A stretch of 64,000 nucleotides of DNA from Septoria linicola. Taxonomy: Eukaryota > Ascomycota > Dothideomycetes > Mycosphaerellales > Mycosphaerellaceae. The position numbers and the translations under genes were made by a program. The DNA lies in the NCBI GenBank assembly GCA_024114885.1, contig CP099424.1, positions 2,232,001 to 2,296,000 of the forward strand, given 5' to 3'. Of this stretch, positions 1 through 10,848 are shown piece after piece (the first letter of the stretch is position 1; each line of letters opens with the position of its first letter). The notes beneath the pieces are model-generated. The model was not told where the DNA came from, ran no database searches, and was given only the letters and a program-made list of their open reading frames with translations.

Positions 1-337
1 ATGACTACCACGAGACATGGTACATAGACGACAGCAGAAATGAGACATACTGAACATCGACAATGTATCTGAACTCTACTCACTCTAGCATGTGAAAGTG
101 TTCTAAGTCTGGCGATGACGAAGTTATGTGCCTTATTTTGCCTGATCTACACGAGACGACGTTGCGTGGGATGAGCTGTCGCTGCAAGCTCCAATGCTGG
201 GACACAGCACAACTCCCTGCAACTTACACGCAGCTTACTACTGACTTTCCACATTCCACGACATGCCCAGAAAGAGCGCGTGACCGGCAGCCTCTCTTCT
301 CTACAGCACTCCGCTTCGCCTCTTTTCCGCCACCGCC
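1..337. other. Intergenic, upstream of VPS35
   Basis: I see no gene here. The stretch would hold the promoter and 5' leader of VPS35, whose ATG is at 338. Short open frames on both strands lack family features. Confidence 0.5.
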
Positions 338-3138
338 ATGAACGACCGCAATGACGCCGGCATGTCCTCTCCGCCGCCTGTGGAGGACCAGGCCCGGCTG
401 CTGGAAGATGCCTTGCAGGTCGTTCGCCAGCAGACGGTGCAGATGCGGAGATGTCTGGAAACACCGGGCAAGCTAATGGATGCGCTGAAATGCAGGTGAG
501 ATATCTATATATTCAAGGCGCAAGGCGGTGGGCTGGTTCTGGTATAGCTGACGCCTAGACAAGCTCGACTCTGGTTTCTGAATTGAGGACTTCAAGTTTG
601 GGACCCAAGCAGTATTACGAATTGTACATGAGCGTGTTCGATGCGCTACGGCATCTTTCCGTCTACTTGCGCGATTCGCATCCGGTCAATCATCTGGCTG
701 ACTTATACGAGCTGGTGCAATATGCCGGGAACATTGTGCCTCGATTGTACTTGATGATCACAGTCGGGACGGTATACATGGGAATCGAGGATGCGCCAGT
801 CAAGGAAATTATGAAGGATATGATGGAGATGAGCAGAGGTGTGCAGCATCCCGTGCGAGGGCTGTTTCTGCGATACTACCTGTCTGGCCAAGCACGAGAT
901 CATCTACCTGAAGGGGAGTCAGCCGATGGACCAGAGGGTAATCTCCAGGATTCGATCAGCTTCATCTTGACCAATTTCGTGGAGATGAACAAGTTGTGGG
1001 TTAGGCTGCAACATCAAGGACATTCGAGGGAGCGGGAGCAGAGGACGAAAGAGAGGCAGGAGTTGCAACTGCTCGTTGGGTCGAACCTGGTCAGACTATC
1101 ACAGCTTGTGGACTTGGAAAGTTACAAGAATGTGATACTGCAGCCGTTGTTGGAGCAAGTGGTGCAGTGTCGGGATGTGCTGGCGCAGGAATATCTGCTG
1201 GAAGTGATCACGCAGGTCTTCCCCGACGAGTTCCACCTTCACACACTGGATCAACTACTTGCAGCGACTGCGAGACTGAATCCACACGTTAACGTGAAGG
1301 CGATCGTCATTGGGCTGATGGACCGGTTGAGTGCATTTGCGCAGAGAGAGGCCGAGCCAAAGACCTCAGAAGAGCGAGCGAAGCTGGAAGAGGACAGCGT
1401 GAACAAGCTTTTGGAAAAGCTGAGTGTGTCCAAGGACGCTGCCGCTTCAGAGGAAACGAAGCCAGCAGAGAACGGACACAGCGCAGACGGCGAATCACCA
1501 CGACCGAGCGAAGATACTGCTGTAGCTTCAACGGCGGAGTCGGATGCGCCCACAGAAACCACAGCAGTGGACGAGTCGAGCACAACTCCGGACACGAACG
1601 GCAAGACGAAAGGAATCCCCGATAATGTCAAGCTATTCGAGGTCTTCTACGAGCAGGTCATCCACCTTGTCAGTGTGCAGCGGCTACCGATCCAGGACAT
1701 CACCGCACTGCTCACATCACTCATCAATCTGGCCACGAACATCTACCCTGATAGGCTAGACTACGTTGACCAAGTACTCCACTACGCCACGAAAGAGGTC
1801 TCTCGATACCAAAACTCGGCTGACCTACACTCACAAGCAGCACAACAAAACATCCTCAATCTGCTTCTTGGTCCAGTCAAGACATACTTCTCGCTCTTCA
1901 CGGCGCTTGCGTTACCGAACTACATCCCTTTGTTCCTGCAACAGCCATACCCTACGCGGCGCAACGTTGCAGGCGAAGTCATTCGAAGCTTACTACGCAA
2001 CGACACGAAGATCACAAATCTACCACATCTGGAAAGTGTGCTTTCGATTTTGTCCGTTCTGATCAAGGAAGGCGCACAGGCCTCGGCGGGCTACCCAGGC
2101 GGCCCGGTGCGGAGAGGTGCAATCGAAACAGAAGAGACAGTGGAGGAACAGGGCTGGCTCGCCCGGATAGTACACCTGATCAAGGGTGCTGATAATGTCT
2201 CACAATTCCAATTGTTGCAGAAGACGCGGCAAGCATTCCAAGAAGGGAACGAGAGGACGAAGTACACCACACCTGCGATCATCACACAATCTCTGAAGCT
2301 TGCGAGAAGTTTCAAGCGAAGGGAACATCTGTCATCGGACGACTACGCTGCACAATCAAGCGCTTTGTACAAATTCATGCACACCGCACTGTCATCATTA
2401 TACACACGGGTCTCTGCTTCCGGAGTGCCGGACCTGGTATTGCGACTCTTCGTCTCGTGCGGGCAAGTGGCGAGTCAATGCGAGAACGAGGACGTTGCAT
2501 ACGAGTTCTTTGCGCAAGCTTTCACAGTGTACGAGGAGTCAATCTCGGATTCGCGATCACAGTTCCAGGCGATATGCATCATTGCTGGCGCATTATGCGG
2601 TTGTTCGGACAGATTCAGCAGGGAGAACTACGATACACTAATTACAAAGGCAGCGCTTCATGGTAGCAAGCTGTTGAAGAAGCCCGATCAATGCAGAGCT
2701 GTGTATCTTGCGTCGCATCTTTGGTGGGCTGTTGAGGAGGCCGAGGGAGAGAAAGTGGAGGGCAAGGAGGTGAGTGACATGTATGCGTCTGTACCGAGAC
2801 GTGCGGTGCTAACACAATATCAGTCGTACCGAGACGGCAAGCGCGTTCTCGAATGTCTCCAGCGCGCCCTCCGAGTCGCAGACGCTTGCATGGACACTGC
2901 AGTATCTGTTGAGCTCTTCGTCGAGATCCTCAATCGATACGTCTATTACTTCGATCAGGAGAACGATGCAGTCACCACAAAATACCTCAATGGCTTGATC
3001 GAGCTGATCCACTCGAACCTCAACACCACAGACAACGCGAGCGGTCTCGAAAACCCGCGAAAACACTTCCAGCGAACGCTCGACTACATCTCCAGCCGCG
3101 AATACGATGGCGTAGAAACGCGACCGAAGGGCAGTTGA
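338..3138 (+). CDS. VPS35: Retromer subunit VPS35
   Basis: Cargo-recognition core subunit of retromer, which returns receptors from endosomes to the Golgi. The spliced model is exons 338-495, 564-2769 and 2824-3138, giving 892 residues, close to the usual Vps35 length. Family landmarks are the N-terminal LLEDALQVVRQQ and LETPGKLMDALK, then SELRTSSLGPKQYYELY just after intron 1, and the C-terminal YRDGKRVLECLQRALRVAD. The acidic, Ser/Thr-rich linker around residues 325-375 is the usual low-complexity insert. Intron 1 ends at an AAG acceptor (563), chosen because it alone restores the conserved frame. Intron 2 (2770-2823, 54 bp, with a GCTAAC branch site) is a multiple of three without a stop, so the unspliced message is also open and encodes 18 extra residues. 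ATG 362 is an alternative in-frame start. Identification is secure; the exact start is slightly less so. Confidence 0.93.
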
Positions 3139-3638
3139 AAGTTTACGGAGCGCTGCGAGGCTGCTCCGATTGCGTATGAACGAGCCATGAAAGCTCGACG
3201 GGTGGATAGCATCATGACTGGGAAGGAGGACTGAACTTGCGACAGTGACCATGGCGGAGAATTGTTTGTGAGACAGAGGGTCGGATCGGAGGAAGAGATG
3301 AAAGAGTCTCAGGCGAAAGCCAAAACAGTGTCATACATCAACAGCATAGCTTCGTGCGAAGACCTTTTTTGAGCGTTCACGAATGTGTGGGAGTGTATAT
3401 AGACTTGGAGAGAAAAGAAGTCTCATTGTGCAGCCTTGATGGCATTTTTCAAGTTTTGTTCACTGGAGCTGGTCGACGGCGTTCGGCTCACCGCCACGGC
3501 GCCTCGTCGTCCAGTTTCGGCCCGTGTGGCGTCGAGGGAGCTAAGCGCCTGCATCAACTGGACTGGGCGGGCCAGGCTGTGAAGTGCACCTGCTCAAGAT
3601 GTCTCCGCCTTCTCTCCACGAGACGTACAAAGAGCGCG
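3139..3638. other. Intergenic, VPS35 to NACHT gene
   Basis: No gene is supported. From 3354 the frame of the downstream NACHT gene is open but has no ATG before 3639, so it is read as 5' leader, although an unseen upstream exon cannot be excluded. Confidence 0.4.
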
Positions 3639-5834
3639 ATGGCCAACGAGCGCACATACTCCTACATCAATGTATCAGGCAATGCACGAGTGCATCTTGG
3701 CGACCATCATGCTGGCACCGGACAGTCACAAAGCGCTGTCTCTCAAGCTGCCGCTTTGCTGACATGGCTCCACTTCCCACGAATGGAATCAAGACAAGAG
3801 AGCGTGAAAGATACATACTCCAATACTTTTCAGTGGATCCTTCGTGAGGAAGAAGTGGAGGGAAAGCTGGATCCTGGCTTTCGAAAATGGCTGGAACATG
3901 GTAGCGGCATTTACTGGATTGCTGACAAGGCTGGATCCGGCAAGTCGACCTTGATGAAGCTTATCATCGAGCACAATAAAACTCGGCAGGCTCTAAGGCT
4001 TTGGGCGGACGGCACTAAGCTGGTGTGCCCGTCATTCTACTTCTGGTACGGCGGTACTCAGATGCAGCGATCCCAGCTTGGCATGTTACGCGCTCTTATA
4101 CACGAGCTTATCCTCACCAATGAAGCATTGGTGCCCGTCGTGTTTCCGTATTGGAAACAACAGGATGCGGAAACAGAGCCGGAGGGGCCCGAGCTCATGG
4201 CCGCCTTGAGGACGATTCTTGATGCTGATAGTCGCCAAATTTGCTTCTTCATTGATGGATTGGACGAATACGAGGGTAATTCTATACGTCTCGCCGAGTA
4301 TATCGATCAGCTGGCGCGACTGGAGAAATACTCCGCGAACATCAAATTCGTCGTGTCCAGTCGACCCCTGCAAGAGCTACAACGCCACATATACGCCGGG
4401 CCACATCTTATGCTACAGGATCTTACGTACAACGACATTTCTACCTACGCGAAAAACAAGCTCCAAAAGAACAATCGTACGCTGAATCTCGTGAAACGAT
4501 ATCCAGAGAGCACTGCTGAGCTGATAAGCGAAGTAGTGAGTCGCGCGAGTGGTATTTTCTTGTGGGTGTACATTGTAGTGCAGTCACTCTTAGACGGGCT
4601 TGAAAACCACGATAGTCTTGCCGAACTCATGGCCATGCTTCTCAAGCTTCCGACAGAGCTGTATGAGCTGTATAGCGTCATGTTCCAAAGAATCAGCCAA
4701 CAATACCAGGTCCAGGCGCATCTTTTGTTGTATCTCATGCAGCGATTACGACCGCACGTCGAAAAGTCCGGGGTTTCCGCTTTGGTGTTGTACTACGCGC
4801 ACAAATGCGGCCTACCCAATCAAGATCCAGCGCAGTACGCTAGTGATACATCTGCTGAGAAGGACCAGTATCACCAAGAAATCGAGGCCATTATTCGAAG
4901 TCGTTGCTTGGGGATGCTTGAGATCACACACGAAAGTAGGTGGAGTGGTGATGATGTTCATGGCTACTTCACGGTTTATCACACTGTCGATTACATAATC
5001 ACGTCAGGAACCCCACTGTGCCGAGTCGAAAAGTTCTCTCAGTTTGTGCGTCGTGCGGAACGTTCGACTGGGCGAGCGCAATCGGCAGCCGTGGAGCTCT
5101 TTGATCATAATCTATCTAAAGACGCAAAGACAACAGACCGTTTCAAGGTTTATCGAAATGGCGAAGCTGAGGGTTCCCACTGGTCAAATCATCTTGTGAA
5201 AAGGCACATTCGACCTTGTGCATGGCATGATACCACTCTATCGTTCGCGATACGCTGTGGCTGGGATCTATATGTCCTTGATGCGCTACGTAAGCATGGC
5301 AAAGGACTGCCAGCTAAGCAAGGGCGGCCCTTGCTGGATTATGCTGTCGAGCCAGACCCGCCATACACTCCATTTGCCCAAGGTATCAGCCATGTCATTG
5401 TCCGCGCCTTGCTCGAACATGGCGCCGACCTTAATGGGCTGTTTGCTGGAGAGATCCACTGGTCGAAGCTCTTGTATCGTGTCAAGGGCCTCCCGTCGTT
5501 GACGCAAGCTTCGAGACGTATACACGAGGTTGGCACGCCGATGTTTACAACACAGCAAGCCGTCGCAGATCTTCTAGAATTTGGTGCCGATCTCGAAGCC
5601 ACCTGCAAGTGGTCTCGAAAGAATAGCAAGGGGGAGTACATCGAGGAAACGACCTCTGGGCGCGATATCGTACATAACCTATCAAAGGGCCTTGAGCCTG
5701 CAGATGAGCTGTCCGTTAAGCTCCGGGTGTTCCTGAACGCTAAGAAGTCGAGCAGACTAGCGATCAAGTCGCGGAACTTCACTGCTCTCTTGCGTCGGAA
5801 AGTTACAGAACATCAGAGGAGTAGTCTTGGGTAG
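3639..5834 (+). CDS. NACHT-ankyrin NLR-like protein
   Basis: Predicted signal-transducing NTPase of the fungal NLR-like class, a family tied to non-self recognition and regulated cell death in other fungi. The ORF is a single exon of 731 residues. The Walker A motif is AGSGKST at residues 98-104, and the Walker B is ICFFIDGLDEYEG starting at residue 201, a typical NACHT signature. Downstream is a helical winged-helix-like region, then at least two ankyrin-like units near the C terminus (VRALLEHGADLNG and VADLLEFGADLEA). The first 25 residues contain SGNARVHLGD, a short Gly/Asn-containing element in front of the NACHT domain. The start is the first ATG in the frame; the open frame extends upstream only with a non-ATG codon. 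The ankyrin tail is short compared with many family members. The ligand and pathway are unknown. Confidence 0.82.
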   Translation: MANERTYSYINVSGNARVHLGDHHAGTGQSQSAVSQAAALLTWLHFPRMESRQESVKDTYSNTFQWILREEEVEGKLDPGFRKWLEHGSGIYWIADKAGSGKSTLMKLIIEHNKTRQALRLWADGTKLVCPSFYFWYGGTQMQRSQLGMLRALIHELILTNEALVPVVFPYWKQQDAETEPEGPELMAALRTILDADSRQICFFIDGLDEYEGNSIRLAEYIDQLARLEKYSANIKFVVSSRPLQELQRHIYAGPHLMLQDLTYNDISTYAKNKLQKNNRTLNLVKRYPESTAELISEVVSRASGIFLWVYIVVQSLLDGLENHDSLAELMAMLLKLPTELYELYSVMFQRISQQYQVQAHLLLYLMQRLRPHVEKSGVSALVLYYAHKCGLPNQDPAQYASDTSAEKDQYHQEIEAIIRSRCLGMLEITHESRWSGDDVHGYFTVYHTVDYIITSGTPLCRVEKFSQFVRRAERSTGRAQSAAVELFDHNLSKDAKTTDRFKVYRNGEAEGSHWSNHLVKRHIRPCAWHDTTLSFAIRCGWDLYVLDALRKHGKGLPAKQGRPLLDYAVEPDPPYTPFAQGISHVIVRALLEHGADLNGLFAGEIHWSKLLYRVKGLPSLTQASRRIHEVGTPMFTTQQAVADLLEFGADLEATCKWSRKNSKGEYIEETTSGRDIVHNLSKGLEPADELSVKLRVFLNAKKSSRLAIKSRNFTALLRRKVTEHQRSSLG

Positions 5835-6165
5835 TAGAATTGCCCGTCACATGGAATATGACTCCCTTTGAGCTATACTTATCATTTTCCAATGGGGACG
5901 AGCCATGGCGCGAGACTTGAGCAGAACACAGGCAATTCTATCACGATGAACGGCATGCGCGAGCGGCGCATCGGCGATATTGTTGACATGGACCAATTAT
6001 TAGCAATCAGCTATGCCCGCAGCTCACACAAGTTGCCAGATGATCAACAAGCTTGCACGCCAGGCAACACGAGAGTCGCTTGCGGACCGCGATTAGAGTT
6101 GCTTCAGCCTACGTGTAGCCAAAGCTACAGAGCACAGTAACCAGAAAGATGTGCCGCAACTTGTG
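5835..6165. other. Intergenic, convergent 3' ends
   Basis: Lies between the convergent NACHT gene and the secreted-protein gene. A 90-codon open frame at 5868-6140 shows no domain and is probably chance. Nothing else is seen. Confidence 0.4.
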
Positions 6166-6960
6166 CTATACGATCGTCTCAACGGTAGCATAAGTCAAGA
6201 CAAAAGACATCAAAGCAACTAACAAGCTCTTTCTCGTTACCGCACTGTCACCACTAGCACCGCTCTCCTGGACCGCAATATCACACGTCCCACTACTCCG
6301 CTCCTCCTCAGTAACAGGCTCGATGCTAAAACTAGCAATGACGCTTTGCAATCCTAGGTCCGCACAGTCGGCTTCGTCTTCTCCACGCTCGCAATTCCAG
6401 CTACGCTTGGGGTATAGGTCTGGTCTGGAAACGCAATCTAAATCAACATAAGTCCTGAACGCCAACTCGCCAAACCCGTCATTATCATCGTCTTCACTAG
6501 TCCCTGGACGCTGCTGCGAATGCCGGACTTGTTCGTACCACGTGGATGTATCAAAATCGCTCCGCCGAGTCAGACTGTACCGCGGACCACAGTCGTCTAG
6601 ACCAGCTGGACAAGGCTCTTCGGGAGCTTGGTAGCCTTCGAGTTGGTGGGTGTTGGAGTTTTGGTCGATAATCGTTAGGTTTGCATCGTGATCGTTCATG
6701 AAGTATGTGTTTACGGTCATACCGAAGCAGACGCGAGATGTCGGAATGCTGTGTATGTAGACATCCAAGGTGTTGTTTTCGTTGCTCGAGGCGCCACAGT
6801 CCGTTGCATGTCTGCCAGCGAAGGTGAGGTTCAGGTAAGAGAAGTCGTTGCTGGCAGGACCTCGGCTTGCTTGTTGTTCAGAGAAAGTTTGTTGTGCGAA
6901 GGTGGTTGCGGTCGCAACCAGTGCTGCGAGGAAGATTGAATGCATGGTGGAGACCGACAT
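6166..6960 (-). CDS. Secreted, probably GPI-anchored protein
   Basis: Uncharacterised surface protein of 264 residues, unspliced. The N terminus (MHSIFLAALVATATTFA, after an optional five-residue leader) is a clear signal peptide. The body has several N-x-S/T sequons (NLT, NNT, NLT) and paired cysteines, including CPAGLDDCG and DCVSRPDLYPKRSWNCERG, consistent with an oxidised secreted domain. The C terminus has a small-residue stretch (SGASGDSA) followed by a basic spacer and a hydrophobic end (SLLVALMSFVLTYATVETIV), the layout of a GPI-attachment signal. ATG 6960 is the first in the frame; ATG 6945 gives a more compact signal peptide and is equally possible. I do not recognise the family and assign no function. 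Confidence 0.72.
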   Translation of the reverse strand: MSVSTMHSIFLAALVATATTFAQQTFSEQQASRGPASNDFSYLNLTFAGRHATDCGASSNENNTLDVYIHSIPTSRVCFGMTVNTYFMNDHDANLTIIDQNSNTHQLEGYQAPEEPCPAGLDDCGPRYSLTRRSDFDTSTWYEQVRHSQQRPGTSEDDDNDGFGELAFRTYVDLDCVSRPDLYPKRSWNCERGEDEADCADLGLQSVIASFSIEPVTEEERSSGTCDIAVQESGASGDSAVTRKSLLVALMSFVLTYATVETIV

Positions 6961-7537
6961 GCGTTCCAATCTTGGAAGCGTTCGTCAGAGACGATTGAAA
7001 GAAGCCATACAGCTCATTTTGTCTCCGAGGAATGCCAAGAATGAGCTGCTGTGCCGTAGGGCCATGCCATACTTTGTGACACCAGCCATGAGAACACAAG
7101 AGATTGTCTGTATGGTCTGCGGTCGCCAACTTCCAAGTATCCGAGCCCTTGCGTTCAGTCGTGCCAGCTAGTTGCTTCCGCGGAACAAGCCATGGCATGT
7201 ATGCTTGGCATATTGCAAGTATCCAAAGACAGATTTAGATTCCCTCGATGACAGGTGAGCGGCTCTTCCTATCACATAGTTGTGTTGTCGAATCATTTTG
7301 TTCTGATCTGTCGGGCACTAGTAGCATGATCCTTGCTTTTGCCTCCAGTTTTCCAAGAGTATCTGAATCGGTGGGCTCGTGTTCGATGACAATTTCTTCG
7401 GTGCATAGAGCATCGTCTGTGTGCTCTCACACAGGCCATTGACACCAATGTGGCATCGTTCTTCGAGGATGCTACGTCTTGAAGTAAGAAGAGCATTCGG
7501 CTTATCTGACGAGTGGGCAGTCCCGCTCTCACGGCAG
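6961..7537. other. Intergenic, secreted-protein promoter side
   Basis: Separates two minus-strand genes. It should contain the promoter of the secreted-protein gene and the 3' UTR of the NTF2-like gene. Small open frames on both strands have no recognisable content. Confidence 0.4.
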
Positions 7538-8170
7538 CTACGGAGGGACTGAAGAGGCTGTGTTCGAGCGATACGTGTGTCGTCGCTCCTCATAGCCAAA
7601 GCAGCCTATCAATTGTAAGCACAACCCAAGGTGTTTGCGGCCATGGGTTTCCTTACCTCCCATGCCAACATGCTTCCAGCAAACCCATCGATTACTCTTC
7701 CTCTCCCAGCAAAACAATGATATACCTTCCTTTTTGAGATCTCCTGGAAGTCCTTTGACCACGACAGTCATCCAGACTTTCGCTCGTCCTCTTCTCTCAT
7801 CGACGTCAGCAACTGCATCGATCACTTCCGTCGTCTGGTTCGGATATTGCCGCGCCAGCCAGATGAAGTGATCGTATAAAGCGTCTCGTCCAGTTTCGGC
7901 GTTAGTGCCGTTGTAGACAGACTTGAAATCTGGCGAGAAGCTTGCTAGTAGTGGATCGTCGTATGCGGAGTCCATCATCAGTCGCACTGCCTCTACGGAA
8001 AGTCTCTCGAGCTCTTCTCTAATATAGCCGGGTCTTTCGTTCTTGATCAGTGGAGGCTCTGCAGAGCCACTTCGTACTGTGGATGTTGATGGTGGACTGG
8101 AGACATCTGACCATCGTGAAGGTGAATGTGCAGCAGGATAGCTATGCGCTCTCAGTAAGTGGTAACTCAT
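7538..8170 (-). CDS. SnoaL/NTF2-like fold protein
   Basis: Small protein with an NTF2-like (SnoaL-type) cone fold. The core runs from about residue 50 to 175, with an initial helix (YIREELERLSVEAVRLMMD), a DPLLASFSPDFKSVYNG segment, the loop TGRDALYDHFIWLARQYPN and the beta strands RAKVWMTVVVKG and RWVCWKHVGMGG. In this fold the pocket is used by cyclases, isomerases or as a binding domain; the sequence does not say which. A probable intron (7606-7656, GTAAGG..ATAG, 51 bp) is a multiple of three and stop-free, so spliced (193 residues) and unspliced (210 residues) products share both ends. The spliced form removes a stretch that interrupts the end of the fold and is preferred. The first 45 residues are Ser/Pro-rich and probably disordered. 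Confidence 0.68.
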   Translation of the reverse strand: MSYHLLRAHSYPAAHSPSRWSDVSSPPSTSTVRSGSAEPPLIKNERPGYIREELERLSVEAVRLMMDSAYDDPLLASFSPDFKSVYNGTNAETGRDALYDHFIWLARQYPNQTTEVIDAVADVDERRGRAKVWMTVVVKGLPGDLKKEGISLFCWERKSNRWVCWKHVGMGGKETHGRKHLGLCLQLIGCFGYEERRHTYRSNTASSVPP

Positions 8171-9560
8171 GGTGGCGCAAGAGTGGTATGTGGTATGTCA
8201 AAGGCTAGCACGACGGCTCAGATTGCCTTGAGAGCATTATGTACTCGACATGTCCAGAGCTACAAATGATCGCCCTATTGTCGTGCTCTACTCCTGTGGC
8301 TCCTGTCTATAGTTGCTTTATTCCCGAAAATACATCAGTTGGTGGTGGCCGTGAGTAGAAAGGGTCGGCTTCGTCCGCTTCCGCCGACGCATAGTCTGGC
8401 CACTCCATGAGGCCGAAACGTTAGCGTAGCATCCATAGTTGCCGGAGGACTCGCGCGAGCAGATCTACAATCGTGCTTGAGCCGCTTGAGATCAACCAGC
8501 CGTGTTACTAAACGTGGTGTCTGAAGCCTCGAGACGCTTGTCCAATTGAAAACCTAGTGTCATGCCACCCTCACATTGTGGCTTACCTCCAATATCGAAT
8601 GTGCAGACCGGGGACGCCTATAGTTGGTGAAATGGTTCATGGCTCTTCTAGAATCGTGCTCTAGCCGCAGGCCTGTAGCCCCACGATAGCTTTTGTAGCT
8701 GGGCATGGATTAGGTGCAGCGTGTCGCGAAAGAGGTTGCGGATGGGCCGCTGCAGTCAATCCGTGCCTGGTGTTAATGGCGTTCTCATTCTTGTCTGTTA
8801 CGCCAACGATAGCCTAACAGCAGCAATAATATTTTAGCCTTCGGTTCTTCTGGCGACTAGCAAGTCGTGCAGTAGCCTTGCCATCGCGGAATCCCTTCAG
8901 TGCCCAGACCTGGGCTAATCCTGCAGGAATGTACAGAAGGTCGATCTGATAGACACATGTAGTACAGAGAGCCAAGGTGCAGCGAATGCGCACCGGATTA
9001 GAACATCCAAGCGATACTTGCTGCTGGCAAGTCGATTGCGCTCGGCTGGAAACGATCGTGTCCGTCGCAGGTTATCCCAACCTGGGAAGCTAGCCAGTGG
9101 CATCAACAGGTACAACGCAAGCTCAAAAGTCTCCGAGCCATCTTTCTCAGCCGCAATATGTTAAGGCTGCTACTCCGAACTGCAGCGAAGGCATACCAAG
9201 TAGCTCGCTAGCAAGGCTTGACAAGAGCGCGTTGCGTTTTTGAAGAGAAGGCTGATTGGCTTTCGTACGAAGTGGCGGTACATCCAGACTAGCAGATTTG
9301 ACGTGATCTTAGGGCACAACTTCGAATTTGCTCTTTCGACATGACGCGACTCATTTTGCCAAGAGGACAATGTGACTCTCCAGCGACTTTGTGGCATTGG
9401 ACTGCCGTCCTCGGTATCGGCAAACGTGTCCACGGTACCGAGAAGTGGTCGACGAACAGGCCAGGAAGTGTGCAGAAGCCGTCGCTCGATGCAAACGCAA
9501 TCGGTCTCTTCGAGTTACGCTTGCCAATATTCCAAAATGTTCACATCCGATCGATGAACT
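8171..9560. other. Gene-poor 1.4-kb intergenic
   Basis: No coding region is supported on either strand. Short minus-strand frames at 8915-9115 and 9170-9433 have no family resemblance. I saw no transposase, long terminal repeat or tRNA. It separates the NTF2-like gene from DUS4. Confidence 0.4.
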
Positions 9561-10644
9561 TCACCGACGGGCTAGTCCCCACTTGTCTTCGACGAAGTCT
9601 GCGAGATCTAGCAAGTCTTTACACTCCATAAGCCTCCTCTTCTCCTTCTTAGTCATCCCCGGCATCCTAGCGGTCATCTCGCTGATATGATGCAAAACCA
9701 GTGGAAATGGAATAGGACATCTCACAGCCCAATGCAGGAAATCACTCACACATTCCGGAGAGACTTCCTCTCCAGCAAACATGGCTGGGTTTTCCAGTAT
9801 GCCACGAGCAGCCATGACTCCATCGGCTTCAGTCAAAGCAGCAATCTTCTTGACATCGGCCAGGCTGTAAGCATCTCCATTCGCCACGAGTGGGACCTTC
9901 ACCCAAGGTCTTAGCATACGAACGGCATCATAGTCTGGCGCAGTACTAGACCGCTGACTCCTCGTCCTGCCATGAATGGTGATGAAGTCAACTCCAGCTT
10001 CCTGCACAATCGTGATCCAGCGTTTCGTGACTTCCAGATCCTTGTGAATGCGGATCTTCACACTGACGCTCTTTGAAATGCCCAATCTCGACTTTGCCGC
10101 TTTGACAATACTCGCCACTAGCTCTGAACTTTCCTGCAAAGCACATCCGATGCCTTCCTTGATCGCCCAAGATTGCGGACAGCCACAATTTAGATCCACG
10201 CCATCGACCCAAGGTGCAATCATTTCTGCTGCACGAGTGAACTCCTCTGGATCTGAAGATGCGAATTGAGCGATGATAGCAGTCTGCTTGTCGTCTTTCG
10301 CGCTCCGATTCTCAAGCGGATGTGTAGTATAGTCAGAATCTCGTGCGATGTGAGACCGTATGAACTCATGAGCCAGCATCATGGGCGTGAATATCACGTC
10401 TGCTCCATATTGGCGGACCAGCATCCGGAAAGGCAGTTTACTGTATCGCACCATTGGCGCTGAGACATTGAGAGGTCGACCATCTTGTTTAGCTTTCTCG
10501 AAGAGCTCAAGGACACTGCATAAGGCAAAGATCAGAAGTCTGGGTGTCGGCACGTTGATGAGAGAGGATATGTTACCGTGGCCTCTGTGCGCTGGCAGTT
10601 ACTGGGTCACTAATGGCCTGGTACACTTCAGCTATGCTGCCCAT
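9561..10644 (-). CDS. DUS4: tRNA-dihydrouridine synthase DUS4
   Basis: Flavoenzyme reducing uridine to dihydrouridine in tRNA; the Dus4 subfamily acts at D-loop positions 20a/20b. Exons are 10644-10577 and 10515-9561, with a 61-bp intron (GTAACA..GCAG), giving 340 residues. The junction codon CG/T joins AQRPR to VLELFEKAKQDGRPL in the correct frame. TIM-barrel landmarks include NVSAPMVRYSKLPFRMLVR (FMN-site strand 1), GVDLNCGCPQSWAIKEGIG with the catalytic-loop cysteine, SVKIRIHKD, ITIHGRTRSQRS, PLVANGDAYSL and GVMAARGILENPAMF. The NCGCPQSWA wording and length match Dus4 rather than Dus1-3. An alternative unspliced start (no ATG) was rejected. ATG 10644 is the first in the exon-1 frame. Confidence 0.92.
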
Positions 10645-10848
10645 TATGTACGAATGTCAGTTGACAGAGGCAAGAGGAATTTCGGAGATTGATGGCCGCA
10701 TAGTTTTGTGCATGGGTGACTAAGCATTGGAAAAGGTAACTAATGCAGCAATTATGAGCTCTTGAGCGAGCTTCTTCGTAACAAGAATGTGTGGAAAATC
10801 TATCTGTCGTTGCTAGTCGTATCACTTCGAATATACCCATACCATCGT

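Noticed and set aside
1251..1631. Antisense open frames within VPS35 (and similar frames inside other genes).
   Set aside because: They mirror the codon bias of the sense gene and show no family similarity.
3354..3638. N-terminal extension of the NACHT protein.
   Set aside because: The frame is open but has no ATG and begins with GTG; MANERTYS is the first proper start.
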